Positions 1 through 5,448 of a stretch of 5,801 nucleotides of DNA are shown one piece after another. This DNA comes from Bacillota bacterium (GTDB lineage: Bacteria > Bacillota > Clostridia > Oscillospirales > Acutalibacteraceae): assembly GCA_023420245.1 (NCBI GenBank), contig JAEZWL010000119.1, positions 1-5,801 of the forward strand, read 5' to 3'. A program made the translations under genes and the position numbers. Numbering within the stretch: position 1 is the first letter of the stretch; every line of letters starts with the position of its first letter. The notes beneath the pieces were generated by a model. It was given only the letters and a program-made list of their open reading frames with translations, was not told where the DNA came from and made no database searches.

Positions 1-950
1 ATGAAGCGACCGGTCAGTATCAGCTCTATATTGAGGATATGCAGCCGGATGGACTTGGCGCGCTGAATTTGGCGTTTGAACAGTTAAAGCGCAAGCTGGA
101 GGCGGAAGGTCTCTTTTCTCAGGAAAGAAAGAAACAGATTCCGAAATATCCGGAGCGTATTGGTGTGATTACTTCTCCGACCGGAGCTGCCGTTCATGAT
201 ATCACTACCATTTTAGCCCGCCGCTATCCTTTGGCCGAGGTTGTATTCTGCCCCGTGTTGGTACAGGGGTCGGGCGCCGCGCCTCAGATTGTCGCGGCAT
301 TAAATAAATTTAACAGGCTTAGGTGTGCGGACGTTATTATTCTGGGCAGAGGCCGCGGGTCGCGGGAGGATTTATGGTCGTTTAATGAAGAAGCCGTTGC
401 GCGCGCGGTGGCTGGGTCTCGAATCCCCATCATTTCTGCGGTAGGACACGAAACGGATTTTACGATTTGTGACTTTACAGCTGATTTGCGTGCTCCCACG
501 CCGTCTGCGGCGGCAGAGCTTGCGGTTCCAGACCGTAATGAATTAATGCAGGACATACAATATACCGCGTGGGTTTTAAACCAGAGGATTCAAACAGAAA
601 TAAATAACCAAAAACAAAGGCTGGATACAGCGGTTTCCGGTTATTCGTTTCGAAAGCCCCGGGAGCTGATTGACTTTTACCGCATTCGGGTTGACCACGC
701 CGCTTCCAGGCTTTCGACTGGTATTCGGCAGAAAATGGAGATGTCGCGGACGGGCTTTTCCGCAGTCAGCGGAAAGCTGAACGCACTCAGTCCGCTGGCA
801 ACGCTCTCAAGGGGATTCTGTATGGTCTATGACGAAAAGGGAAAATCGGTCATAAAGGCCGCGCAAGTACAGGAGCAGGAAAGAATTACTGTGCGTTTTC
901 AGGATGGGAATGTAATATGTGTGGCGCAGGGCAGGGAGGAAAGCGTATGA
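1..950 (+). CDS. xseA: Exodeoxyribonuclease VII large subunit (5' truncated by window)
   Basis: Large, catalytic subunit of exonuclease VII, a cytoplasmic nuclease that degrades single-stranded DNA from both ends and acts in repair and recombination with several XseB copies. The reading frame is open from base 3, before the first ATG at 39, so the gene begins upstream. 315 residues are visible; the family is usually about 400, so most of the N-terminal OB-fold is missing and only its last strand (GQYQLYIEDM) is seen. Visible residues 48-62 hold PKYPERIGVITSPTG. Residues 148-172 hold GHETDFT followed by DLRAPTPSAAAE, the most conserved catalytic block. Residues of about 175-260 are rich in charged and Gln residues, as expected for the coiled coil that binds XseB. 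The conserved C-terminal LSPLATLSRGF motif is at 262-272. The usual GRGGGS motif reads GRGRGS here (Arg at visible residue 118). The stop overlaps the xseB start as ATGA, implying translational coupling. Confidence 0.96.
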   Translation, partial: EATGQYQLYIEDMQPDGLGALNLAFEQLKRKLEAEGLFSQERKKQIPKYPERIGVITSPTGAAVHDITTILARRYPLAEVVFCPVLVQGSGAAPQIVAALNKFNRLRCADVIILGRGRGSREDLWSFNEEAVARAVAGSRIPIISAVGHETDFTICDFTADLRAPTPSAAAELAVPDRNELMQDIQYTAWVLNQRIQTEINNQKQRLDTAVSGYSFRKPRELIDFYRIRVDHAASRLSTGIRQKMEMSRTGFSAVSGKLNALSPLATLSRGFCMVYDEKGKSVIKAAQVQEQERITVRFQDGNVICVAQGREESV

Positions 951-1162
951 AAAAGGATATGTCGTTTGAGTCCGCAATGGAGAGGCTGGAAGAAATCGTG
1001 AGCAAATTGGAAAGCGGAAATGAATCGCTGGAGGCTTCTCTGAAGCTGTTTGAGGAAGGCTCGGCGCTTGCTGCTCTGTGTTACGGAAAGCTGCACAAGG
1101 CGGAACAAAAAATAAAGCAAATAACGGAATTTGAAGAAACAGACGGTGATCAGAATGCATAG
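947..1162 (+). CDS. xseB: Exodeoxyribonuclease VII small subunit
   Basis: Small subunit of exonuclease VII; several copies bind the coiled coil of XseA and are needed for the active complex. The protein has 71 residues, typical for the family, and shows its hallmark pattern: SFESAMERLEEIV near residues 6-18, KLESGNESLEASLKLFEEG at 20-38, then an amphipathic helix with KLHKAEQKI. The ATG at 947 is chosen because it overlaps the xseA stop as ATGA and has AGGGAGGA (933-940) six bases upstream. The frame is open upstream to 917, but that would add ten residues absent from the family. It is co-transcribed with xseA and its 3' end overlaps ispA by 8 bases. Confidence 0.95.
   Translation: MKKDMSFESAMERLEEIVSKLESGNESLEASLKLFEEGSALAALCYGKLHKAEQKIKQITEFEETDGDQNA
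1145..1151 (+). promoter_or_regulatory. Ribosome binding site deciding the ispA start
   Basis: GGTGATC matches the 3' part of the extended Shine-Dalgarno sequence (the anti-Shine-Dalgarno end complements GGAGGTGATC). It lies three bases before ATG 1155, which places the missing GGAGG core at the normal 8-9 base distance. It sits inside the last codons of xseB. This favours ATG 1155 over the in-frame TTG 1131 or GTG 1146. Confidence 0.5.
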
Positions 1163-2042
1163 CCTCCCCAAAAAAGACTATATTCCCATCATTGAGCGAA
1201 AATTAAGCGAGTATGTTCCGGAGCAGGAACTGATGCAGGCGGAATTATTTCACGCCATGCGCTACAGTCTTCTGGCGGGCGGAAAAAGAATCCGTCCGAT
1301 TCTTGTTTTGGAGTTTTGCCACGTTTTGGGCGGGGATATTAAAGCGGCATTACCGTTTGCCTGCGCGGTGGAAATGATTCATACCTATTCCCTGATTCAC
1401 GACGACCTTCCCTGTATGGATAACGATGATATGCGGCGCGGCAAGCCGTCCAATCATAAGGCATTCGGAGAGAGCACGGCGCTGCTTGCCGGAGACGCCC
1501 TGCTGACGAAGGCTTTCGAAATTATGCTGTCGCCGGAGGCCGTAAGGCACGCCGGAGCGCAGCACGCTGCACAGGCCGCAGGAATTCTTGCACGGGCCGC
1601 CGGTGGTCACGGGATGATCGGAGGTCAGGTGATTGACTTGATGAGCGAGGGAAAAGCCGTTTCTCTCGATACACTAAAAAAGATGGACGACTGCAAAACG
1701 GGAGCGCTGATTGTAGCGGCAGCGAAAATGGGCTGTGTGCTTGGCGGAGCGAACGAGGAACGGCTTACGGCAGCGGAGATTTATGCCCGTTCAATTGGCC
1801 TTGCATTTCAAATTGTTGACGATATTCTTGATGTAACCGGCGATACACAAATCCTTGGCAAGCAGGTCGGCAGTGATCAGGAAAATGACAAATGCACATA
1901 TGTTACCTGCTTGGGGCTGAAAAATGCGAAAAGGATGGTTGACGATTTGACCGAAACCGCCATCGAATCCCTTATTTGCTTTGGTAACGGTTCGGAGTAC
2001 CTGGCTGAGTTGGCAAAAGACCTGACGATGCGCAGAAATTAA
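1155..2042 (+). CDS. ispA: Short-chain (2E,6E)-polyprenyl diphosphate synthase, probably farnesyl diphosphate synthase
   Basis: Cytoplasmic trans-prenyltransferase that condenses isopentenyl diphosphate with allylic diphosphates, giving the precursor of undecaprenyl phosphate and quinones. With the ATG at 1155 it has 295 residues, the usual IspA length. Motifs in order: GGKRIRP at 42-48 (substrate phosphate binding); first Asp-rich motif DDLPCMDNDD at 83-92, with the two-residue insert typical of bacterial FPP synthases; GGQVIDL at 156-162; KTG at 181-183; second Asp-rich motif DDILD at 222-226; GSDQENDKCTY at 239-249. Tyr78, five residues before the first Asp, occupies the position known from Geobacillus FPP synthase to stop chain growth at C15, so FPP is the likely product; this is inferred. 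It overlaps xseB by 8 bases, a common xseA-xseB-ispA arrangement. dxs, often next in Clostridia, does not follow; two terminator-like hairpins and pyk do. Confidence 0.95.
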   Translation: MHSLPKKDYIPIIERKLSEYVPEQELMQAELFHAMRYSLLAGGKRIRPILVLEFCHVLGGDIKAALPFACAVEMIHTYSLIHDDLPCMDNDDMRRGKPSNHKAFGESTALLAGDALLTKAFEIMLSPEAVRHAGAQHAAQAAGILARAAGGHGMIGGQVIDLMSEGKAVSLDTLKKMDDCKTGALIVAAAKMGCVLGGANEERLTAAEIYARSIGLAFQIVDDILDVTGDTQILGKQVGSDQENDKCTYVTCLGLKNAKRMVDDLTETAIESLICFGNGSEYLAELAKDLTMRRN

Positions 2043-2096
2043 TCTCAGCTCATATGACTTAAACCGTTGAAATCATTCGTCTTCATTCCTAATTTC

Positions 2097-2160
2097 CTCC
2101 TTTTGATATGTTAGTTGCAATTTGCAGACCGCAGCTTCATAATATCAAAAGGAGTTTTTT
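2097..2160 (+). terminator. Probable intrinsic terminator of the xseA-xseB-ispA operon
   Basis: A perfect 13-base inverted repeat pairs CTCCTTTTGATAT (2097-2109) with ATATCAAAAGGAG (2142-2154) and is followed at once by six T (2155-2160). The GC-rich part of the stem adjoins the T run, as in Rho-independent terminators. It lies 54 bases past the ispA stop. The odd point is the 32-base loop, which contains a smaller palindrome, TGCAATTTGCA (2116-2126). There is no T run on the other strand, so it would work only in the plus direction. Confidence 0.65.
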
Positions 2161-2193
2161 GTTGTACTCAACGCTAAAGCTTTTCTGAACATT

Positions 2194-2206
2194 CCGGCAC
2201 AGCCGG
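2194..2206. repeat. Small GC-rich stem-loop in the ispA-pyk gap
   Basis: CCGGC (2194-2198) and GCCGG (2202-2206) are perfect complements around a three-base loop ACA. No T run follows on either strand, so it is not a terminator by itself. Function unknown; it could be chance. Confidence 0.35.
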
Positions 2207-2240
2207 GAGGAGATATAGTCAATTCGATTATGGCACAAAC

Positions 2241-2288
2241 AAAAGCGCCTTGACCCGGCTTCATGAAGAACCGGTTCAAGGCGCTTTT
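2241..2288. terminator. Bidirectional intrinsic terminator between convergent ispA and pyk
   Basis: An 18-base inverted repeat with a single mismatch pairs 2241-2258 (AAAAGCGCCTTGACCCGG) with 2271-2288 (CCGGTTCAAGGCGCTTTT). The 12-base loop begins with the palindrome CTTCATGAAG (2259-2268), so the stem may extend. A T run closes the plus-strand side (2284-2289). The AAAA at 2241-2244 gives a T run on the minus strand. It is 17 bases beyond the pyk stop codon, so it should end pyk transcripts and also catch read-through from the ispA operon. Confidence 0.9.
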
Positions 2289-2305
2289 TCGGTTAAAATT
2301 GATTG

Positions 2306-4063
2306 TTAGCTCTTGTGCTTTTGAATCCCGCTGTATACAATGCCGCGGGTCGCGTCGATGGTTACCGCGGTTCCGCTCTTCAAAATTTGGGTGGCGTGTT
2401 CCGCGCCGACGATTACGGGTTTATCCAGAGCAAGACCGACAATTGCCGCGTGCGAGTTCATTCCGGGTTCCTCCGTGATGACCCCCGCCGCCGATTTTAA
2501 AATATGCAGCAGTGTGTTCGAGGTCTGAGGAATCACAAGGATATCGCCGTTTTTAAAGCTTTTTTCCGCTTCTTCCTCATTCGCGCAGACGCACAGATTC
2601 CCGCAGATGGAGCCCTTGGTCGCGCCCATACCGGATACCAAAACGTCGCCGACGAGCTGAACCTTCAATAGATTGGTAGTACCTGAAATTCCAAGAGGAA
2701 CCCCGGCGGTAATAACGACCAGGTCTCCGTTCTTTACGAGGTTTTCCTTGCGCGCAACATCAACCACGTGGTCGAACAATTCGTCCGTATTGTCTTTTTC
2801 ATCTACCATAATGGGAACGACGCCCCAGGAAAGATTCATCTGCCGCTGAACGGTCGGGTCGGTTGTCCCGCTGATGATGGGACATTCGGGACGGTATTTC
2901 GAGATCATCCGGGCGGTTCTGCCAGATTTGGATACGGTAATAATCGCGACTGCTCCCAAATCCTGCGCCGTGGTGCAGGTTGCGTGTGAAATAGCGGAGG
3001 TTACGTACGGCTCCTCGTTAAAATCCCGTTTGGCAAAAATTGCCCGGTAATTAATGTCGCGCTCTGCGCGCTCCGCAATGATTGCCATTGTTTTCAATGC
3101 CTGAATCGGGTAATCGCCCGCGGCGGTTTCGCCGGAAAGCATAATGGCGCTGGTACCGTCGTAAATGGCGTTCGCGACGTCTGTTGCCTCCGCTCTGGTC
3201 GGGCGGGGATTTTTAATCATAGAGTCGAGCATCTGGGTGGCGGTGATTACCTGCTTGCCCGCGTTATAGGCTTTTTTGATCAGCTTTTTCTGGATTACCG
3301 GAATTTCTTCGAGTGGAATTTCCACACCGAGGTCGCCTCTCGCCACCATGATTCCGTCAGAGAGCCGGATAATATCATCAATATTTTCTACACCGTCCGA
3401 ATTTTCAATTTTGGCAATGATTCGAATTTTATGGCAGTTGTGCTTTTCCAGCTCGGTTCTTAAATCGATGATGTCCTCCGGTGAACGGGTGAACGAAGCC
3501 GCGATAAAATCAAAATCCTCTTTTACGGCAAAAGCGATATCCGATTTGTCTTTTTCGCTGATAAAGGGCAGAGAAAGCTTGATTCCGGGAACGTTCACTC
3601 CCTTTTGCGCGGATAAGGTGCCCCCGTTTACAATGGTGCACTGAATATCGGTGTTGGTACAGGAATCCACCTTCAATTCGATCAGACCGTCGTCTATTAA
3701 AATTTTTGCGCCGGGGTGAACCTCGCCCGGAAGACGGTCAAAGGTGATGGAGACTATCGTTTCATCGCCGATAATATCCCGGTTGGTCAGCGCAAATTTG
3801 TCTCCTGCTTTCAGCGTGACTTTCGGCGTTTTAAAGCTTTTTATTCGGATTTCAGGTCCCTTGGTATCCAGCAGGAGCGCAACCGGAAGCTTCAGCTCCT
3901 TCCGGCGCTTCTTCACCGTATCGGCCCGAACCTTCTGGTCAGCCGCGGTTCCGTGCGAAAAATTCAGCCTTGCCACATTCATCCCGGACAGCATCAGCTG
4001 ACGCAGCACATCTTCACCGTCGGTCGCGGGTCCAAGCGTACAGATGATTTTCGTTTTCCTCAT
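2306..4063 (-). CDS. pyk: Pyruvate kinase with C-terminal PEP-utiliser mobile domain
   Basis: Cytoplasmic glycolytic enzyme that transfers phosphate from phosphoenolpyruvate to ADP, giving pyruvate and ATP. All 585 residues are present. Residues 1-345 are the barrel with inserted B domain: GPAT 11-14, Arg32 and NFSHG 34-38, DTKGPEIR 66-73, the catalytic lysine in AKIEN (Lys218) with Glu220, VARGDLGVE 240-248 (Asp244 as metal ligand), TATQMLDSM 274-282 and PTRAE 288-292. Residues of about 350-475 form the C domain with KSGRTARMISKYRP. Residues of about 480-580 are the extra PEP-utiliser domain also found in Bacillus-type enzymes, with GMNSHAA at 534-540; His538 aligns with the phospho-histidine of PPDK, though no such activity is known to be needed here. 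Glu71 in DTKGPE predicts K+-dependence, from the family rule (Lys in K+-independent enzymes). The start ATG has GGAG eight bases upstream (4075-4072). No pfkA lies beside it. Confidence 0.97.
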   Translation of the reverse strand: MRKTKIICTLGPATDGEDVLRQLMLSGMNVARLNFSHGTAADQKVRADTVKKRRKELKLPVALLLDTKGPEIRIKSFKTPKVTLKAGDKFALTNRDIIGDETIVSITFDRLPGEVHPGAKILIDDGLIELKVDSCTNTDIQCTIVNGGTLSAQKGVNVPGIKLSLPFISEKDKSDIAFAVKEDFDFIAASFTRSPEDIIDLRTELEKHNCHKIRIIAKIENSDGVENIDDIIRLSDGIMVARGDLGVEIPLEEIPVIQKKLIKKAYNAGKQVITATQMLDSMIKNPRPTRAEATDVANAIYDGTSAIMLSGETAAGDYPIQALKTMAIIAERAERDINYRAIFAKRDFNEEPYVTSAISHATCTTAQDLGAVAIITVSKSGRTARMISKYRPECPIISGTTDPTVQRQMNLSWGVVPIMVDEKDNTDELFDHVVDVARKENLVKNGDLVVITAGVPLGISGTTNLLKVQLVGDVLVSGMGATKGSICGNLCVCANEEEAEKSFKNGDILVIPQTSNTLLHILKSAAGVITEEPGMNSHAAIVGLALDKPVIVGAEHATQILKSGTAVTIDATRGIVYSGIQKHKS

Positions 4064-4110
4064 TTTAAAAACTCCACTTCAAATATATAGTATAATGTTA
4101 ATATTCAACC

Positions 4111-4138
4111 AGTATATATATTACAATACCTTCCTCAA
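4111..4138 (-). promoter_or_regulatory. Candidate pyk promoter
   Basis: Reading the minus strand, TTGAGG (4138-4133) and TATACT (4116-4111) are 16 bases apart and could be -35 and -10 hexamers, giving a leader of roughly 40 bases before the pyk ATG. A second TATACT (4094-4089) is nearer the gene but has no good -35. The stretch is AT-rich, so chance matches are likely; this is the best of several. Confidence 0.35.
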
Positions 4139-4167
4139 TTAATCAACTTTAGTTAAGGTTTTATCAT

Positions 4168-4178
4168 GCAGAATCTGC
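4168..4178. repeat. Short palindrome in the divergent pyk / VanY-like promoter region
   Basis: GCAGA-A-TCTGC is a perfect 5-base inverted repeat around one base. It lies three bases upstream of the -35 of the VanY-like gene and between the two divergent promoters, a place where an operator could sit. No regulator is recognised and the site is short. Confidence 0.3.
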
Positions 4179-4181
4179 TTG

Positions 4182-4210
4182 TTGAAATATTGTTGGATTC
4201 GTTATACAAT
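4182..4210 (+). promoter_or_regulatory. Promoter of the VanY-like gene
   Basis: TTGAAA (4182-4187) and TACAAT (4205-4210) are separated by 17 bases. Each hexamer differs from the sigma-A consensus at one position. The predicted transcript start near 4217 gives a leader of about 30 bases ahead of the TTG start at 4247. Confidence 0.65.
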
Positions 4211-4231
4211 TACTCTATGAAATAATTTAGT

Positions 4232-4237
4232 AAAGGA
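4232..4237 (+). promoter_or_regulatory. Ribosome binding site deciding the TTG 4247 start
   Basis: AAAGGA lies nine bases before TTG 4247 but directly abuts the other in-frame TTG at 4238, which therefore cannot be served by it. No in-frame ATG occurs until 4327, inside the membrane segment. This argues for TTG 4247 as the start. Confidence 0.6.
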
Positions 4238-4246
4238 TTGCTCATT

Positions 4247-5068
4247 TTGAGAAGGCATTCGGAAAAAATAGTAAAGAGCAGGCAAGGCTGGCGAAAAGCC
4301 GACCAGGTTAAAAAATTAAAGATTGTGATGACGTTTGTCGCGGTGGCCCTGTGCGTTTCGGTTGCCGCGGGCTCCGTCATGCTTTGGATACAGGTGAAGC
4401 ACCCATTTGACACCGCGGTTCAAACCAACGTCCCTGTCAGCTCGGCGGCGCCCGCTTCCTCCAGAAGCGACGATCTACCGGTGTATGAAGACAGCTACAA
4501 TTTGGTAGTTGTGGATAGCGAAAGACCGCTCAAGGCTGATTTTACCCTTTCTCTGCAACAGTATGAAGGGATAACCGTTGATGAAAGAATTCTTCCCGCT
4601 TTACAAAAAATGATGCAGGATGCAAAATCAGCCGGATGCGAGCTGAAGCTGAAAAACGGCTACGTGGACGCGAAAACGCAGGACGGTCTGTTTCAGTCCA
4701 TGGTGCAGAAGTTGATGAAGGAACAGAATTATTCACAGGTGCGGGCGGAAAATCAGGCGCAGAACACGGTCGGGCGCGGCGGTTTTAATGAGAACCAGAC
4801 CGGAATGGCCGTGGAGCTTACCGCTCCTGGACTTGCGGCGGGTGCAGGCTTTGAATCTACCCCGCAGTATAATTGGCTGATTAAAAACGGTATTAATTAC
4901 GGGTTTATCCTTCGGTATCCTGAAAATAAATCGAGTGTGACAGGAATTGATTTTCGACCGGGTCATTTTCGGTATGTCGGGAAAGAAAACGCGGTAAAAA
5001 TGAGGGAGTATTCGATGTGTCTTGAAGAATATGCCGCTTATATCCGCAAGCAGAAGGCCGGTTCATAA
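4247..5068 (+). CDS. Membrane-anchored VanY-like (M15B fold) protein, probable pseudoenzyme
   Basis: Of 273 residues from TTG 4247, 1-25 are basic and residues 26-50 are one hydrophobic segment, so a type II membrane anchor with an outside C-terminal domain is predicted. A Ser/Ala/Pro-rich linker (62-75) follows, then a D-alanyl-D-alanine carboxypeptidase VanY-like domain (about 80-268). The fold is recognised from GYVDAKTQ (138-145), ENQTGMAVEL (182-191), NWLIKNGINYGFILRYP (209-225) and RPGHFRYVG (237-245). Active VanY enzymes cut the terminal D-Ala from peptidoglycan stems using zinc held by His and Asp of SxHxxGxAxD and by His of EPWH, with Glu as base and an Arg in GYRS. Here these positions are Asn183, Glu190, His240 (kept), Arg237 and Val140. 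Hydrolysis is therefore unlikely, and a binding or scaffolding role in the wall is possible. The gene is alone between its own promoter and a palindromic element that begins at its stop codon. Confidence 0.85.
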   Translation: MRRHSEKIVKSRQGWRKADQVKKLKIVMTFVAVALCVSVAAGSVMLWIQVKHPFDTAVQTNVPVSSAAPASSRSDDLPVYEDSYNLVVVDSERPLKADFTLSLQQYEGITVDERILPALQKMMQDAKSAGCELKLKNGYVDAKTQDGLFQSMVQKLMKEQNYSQVRAENQAQNTVGRGGFNENQTGMAVELTAPGLAAGAGFESTPQYNWLIKNGINYGFILRYPENKSSVTGIDFRPGHFRYVGKENAVKMREYSMCLEEYAAYIRKQKAGS

Positions 5069-5238
5069 AGGAATATTGTCAATTAACTCCAAAACCAACC
5101 AGTCTTTGCGGTCTATTTTCCTGTTGCTGCGTTGTCCTCCTCGCCAGACGCCAGCCTGGCTTCGTCGTCCGCCTTGCGTCACGAAAATTATACGCGCAAA
5201 TACTTAGCGATTTTTTAAGTTAATCGACTATATTCCCT
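5069..5238. mobile_element. MITE-like imperfect palindromic element, about 170 bases
   Basis: The outer ends form imperfect inverted repeats: AGGAATATTGTCAATTAAC (5069-5087) against 5219-5238, whose reverse complement begins AGGGAATATAGTCGATTAAC. There are two substitutions and one extra base. The match continues inward: AGTcTTTGCG at 5101-5110 corresponds to AGTaTTTGCG on the other strand, and TTTTC near 5116-5120 to TTTTC. The centre is GCCAGCCTGGC (5150-5160), almost at the midpoint, so the whole unit can fold as one long imperfect hairpin. Its core is GC-richer than its surroundings and no protein is encoded convincingly. The outer boundary is fuzzy and may include the TAA stop of the VanY-like gene (5066-5068); no clear target site duplication is visible. 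A T run at 5211-5216 might let the folded RNA end transcripts of that gene. It could alternatively be a non-mobile structured repeat. Confidence 0.6.
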
Positions 5239-5276
5239 CATTTTATTGGTCCGCATTCTTCTTTTGTCATTTCTTT

Positions 5277-5314
5277 AACAAAATATAAACAAAATATTAA
5301 ACAAAACTATAAAC
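5277..5314. repeat. AT-rich 12-base tandem repeat, about three copies
   Basis: AACAAAATAT (5277-5286), AAACAAAATATT (5287-5298), AAACAAAACTAT (5299-5310) and a partial AAAC (5311-5314) repeat with a 12-base period. The tract lies about 60 bases upstream of the WalR-like boxes, and could be flexible or bent upstream promoter DNA, a low-complexity tract, or a set of protein binding sites. Confidence 0.55.
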
Positions 5315-5369
5315 TTTTTCACTAAATTTACGCTTAAGGGCTTGTGTTATTCCAAAAGTTATGATAAAA

Positions 5370-5406
5370 TGTAACCAATTTGTAACGATTGTTAATATAA
5401 TGTAAT
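5370..5406 (+). promoter_or_regulatory. Two tandem WalR-type response regulator boxes
   Basis: Four half-sites fit TGTWAH: TGTAAC (5370-5375), TGTAAC (5381-5386), TGTTAA (5390-5395) and TGTAAT (5401-5406). They form two boxes of TGTWAH-N5-TGTWAH, the consensus described for WalR (YycF), the essential regulator of wall hydrolase genes in Firmicutes. The boxes are three bases apart. The downstream gene encodes a secreted NlpC/P60 protein, the kind of gene WalR controls in Bacillus. PhoB/PhoP-type regulators use related direct repeats with the same 11-base phasing, so the family is better supported than the exact member. Confidence 0.6.
5396..5401 (+). promoter_or_regulatory. Candidate -10 of the NlpC/P60 gene
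   Basis: A perfect TATAAT lies 47 bases before the ATG. At 16-18 bases upstream there is no -35 consensus (AACCAA at 17), and that place is covered by the first WalR-like box, which would suit an activator-dependent promoter. The second box overlaps this -10 itself. An alternative promoter is TTGTGT (5342-5347)-17-TAAAAT (5365-5370), in which case the boxes would lie downstream of the start and act as operators. Confidence 0.5.
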
Positions 5407-5448
5407 GAATACGACTTGATTATGTTCAAGAAAGCGGGAGTGCACAGG

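Noticed and set aside
534..540. Residues 534-540 of pyruvate kinase (GMNSHAA, Asn for the usual Thr) as a sign of a changed function; these are protein residue numbers, about bases 2444-2464 in the window
   Set aside because: The domain is accessory in pyruvate kinases, its His is kept, and such variation seems plausible in clostridial enzymes; not enough to call it unusual.
284..556. A 90-codon minus-strand open frame inside xseA
   Set aside because: Antisense to a conserved catalytic part of XseA, with low-complexity Ala/Ser/Arg composition; a shadow.
1131..1154. Upstream TTG (1131) and GTG (1146) as ispA starts
   Set aside because: No ribosome site serves them; GGTGATC is placed correctly for ATG 1155, which also gives the usual protein length.
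807..1171. Two overlapping minus-strand open frames across the xseA-xseB-ispA junctions
   Set aside because: Antisense to three well-supported genes and without recognisable features.
2230..2253. Seven-codon frame MAQTKAP with GGGAGGAG upstream (2205-2211)
   Set aside because: The ribosome site is about 18 bases away, too far, and the frame runs into the terminator stem; no evidence of a leader peptide.
2263..4090. Several open frames on the plus strand between 2263 and 4090 (up to about 124 codons)
   Set aside because: They lie antisense to pyk, whose full-length protein matches its family end to end; they lack family motifs and convincing ribosome sites.
5022..5207. A 61-codon plus-strand open frame running from the end of the VanY-like gene into the palindromic element
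   Set aside because: It begins inside the VanY-like gene in another frame and its remainder is translated inverted-repeat DNA; no ribosome site or family pattern.
5370..5406. Reading the same half-sites as a PhoP (phosphate) box array on the minus strand
   Set aside because: GTTACA/TTAACA/ATTACA fit TTAACA less well than TGTWAH fits WalR, and the downstream gene is a wall hydrolase, not a phosphate gene; kept only as an alternative.
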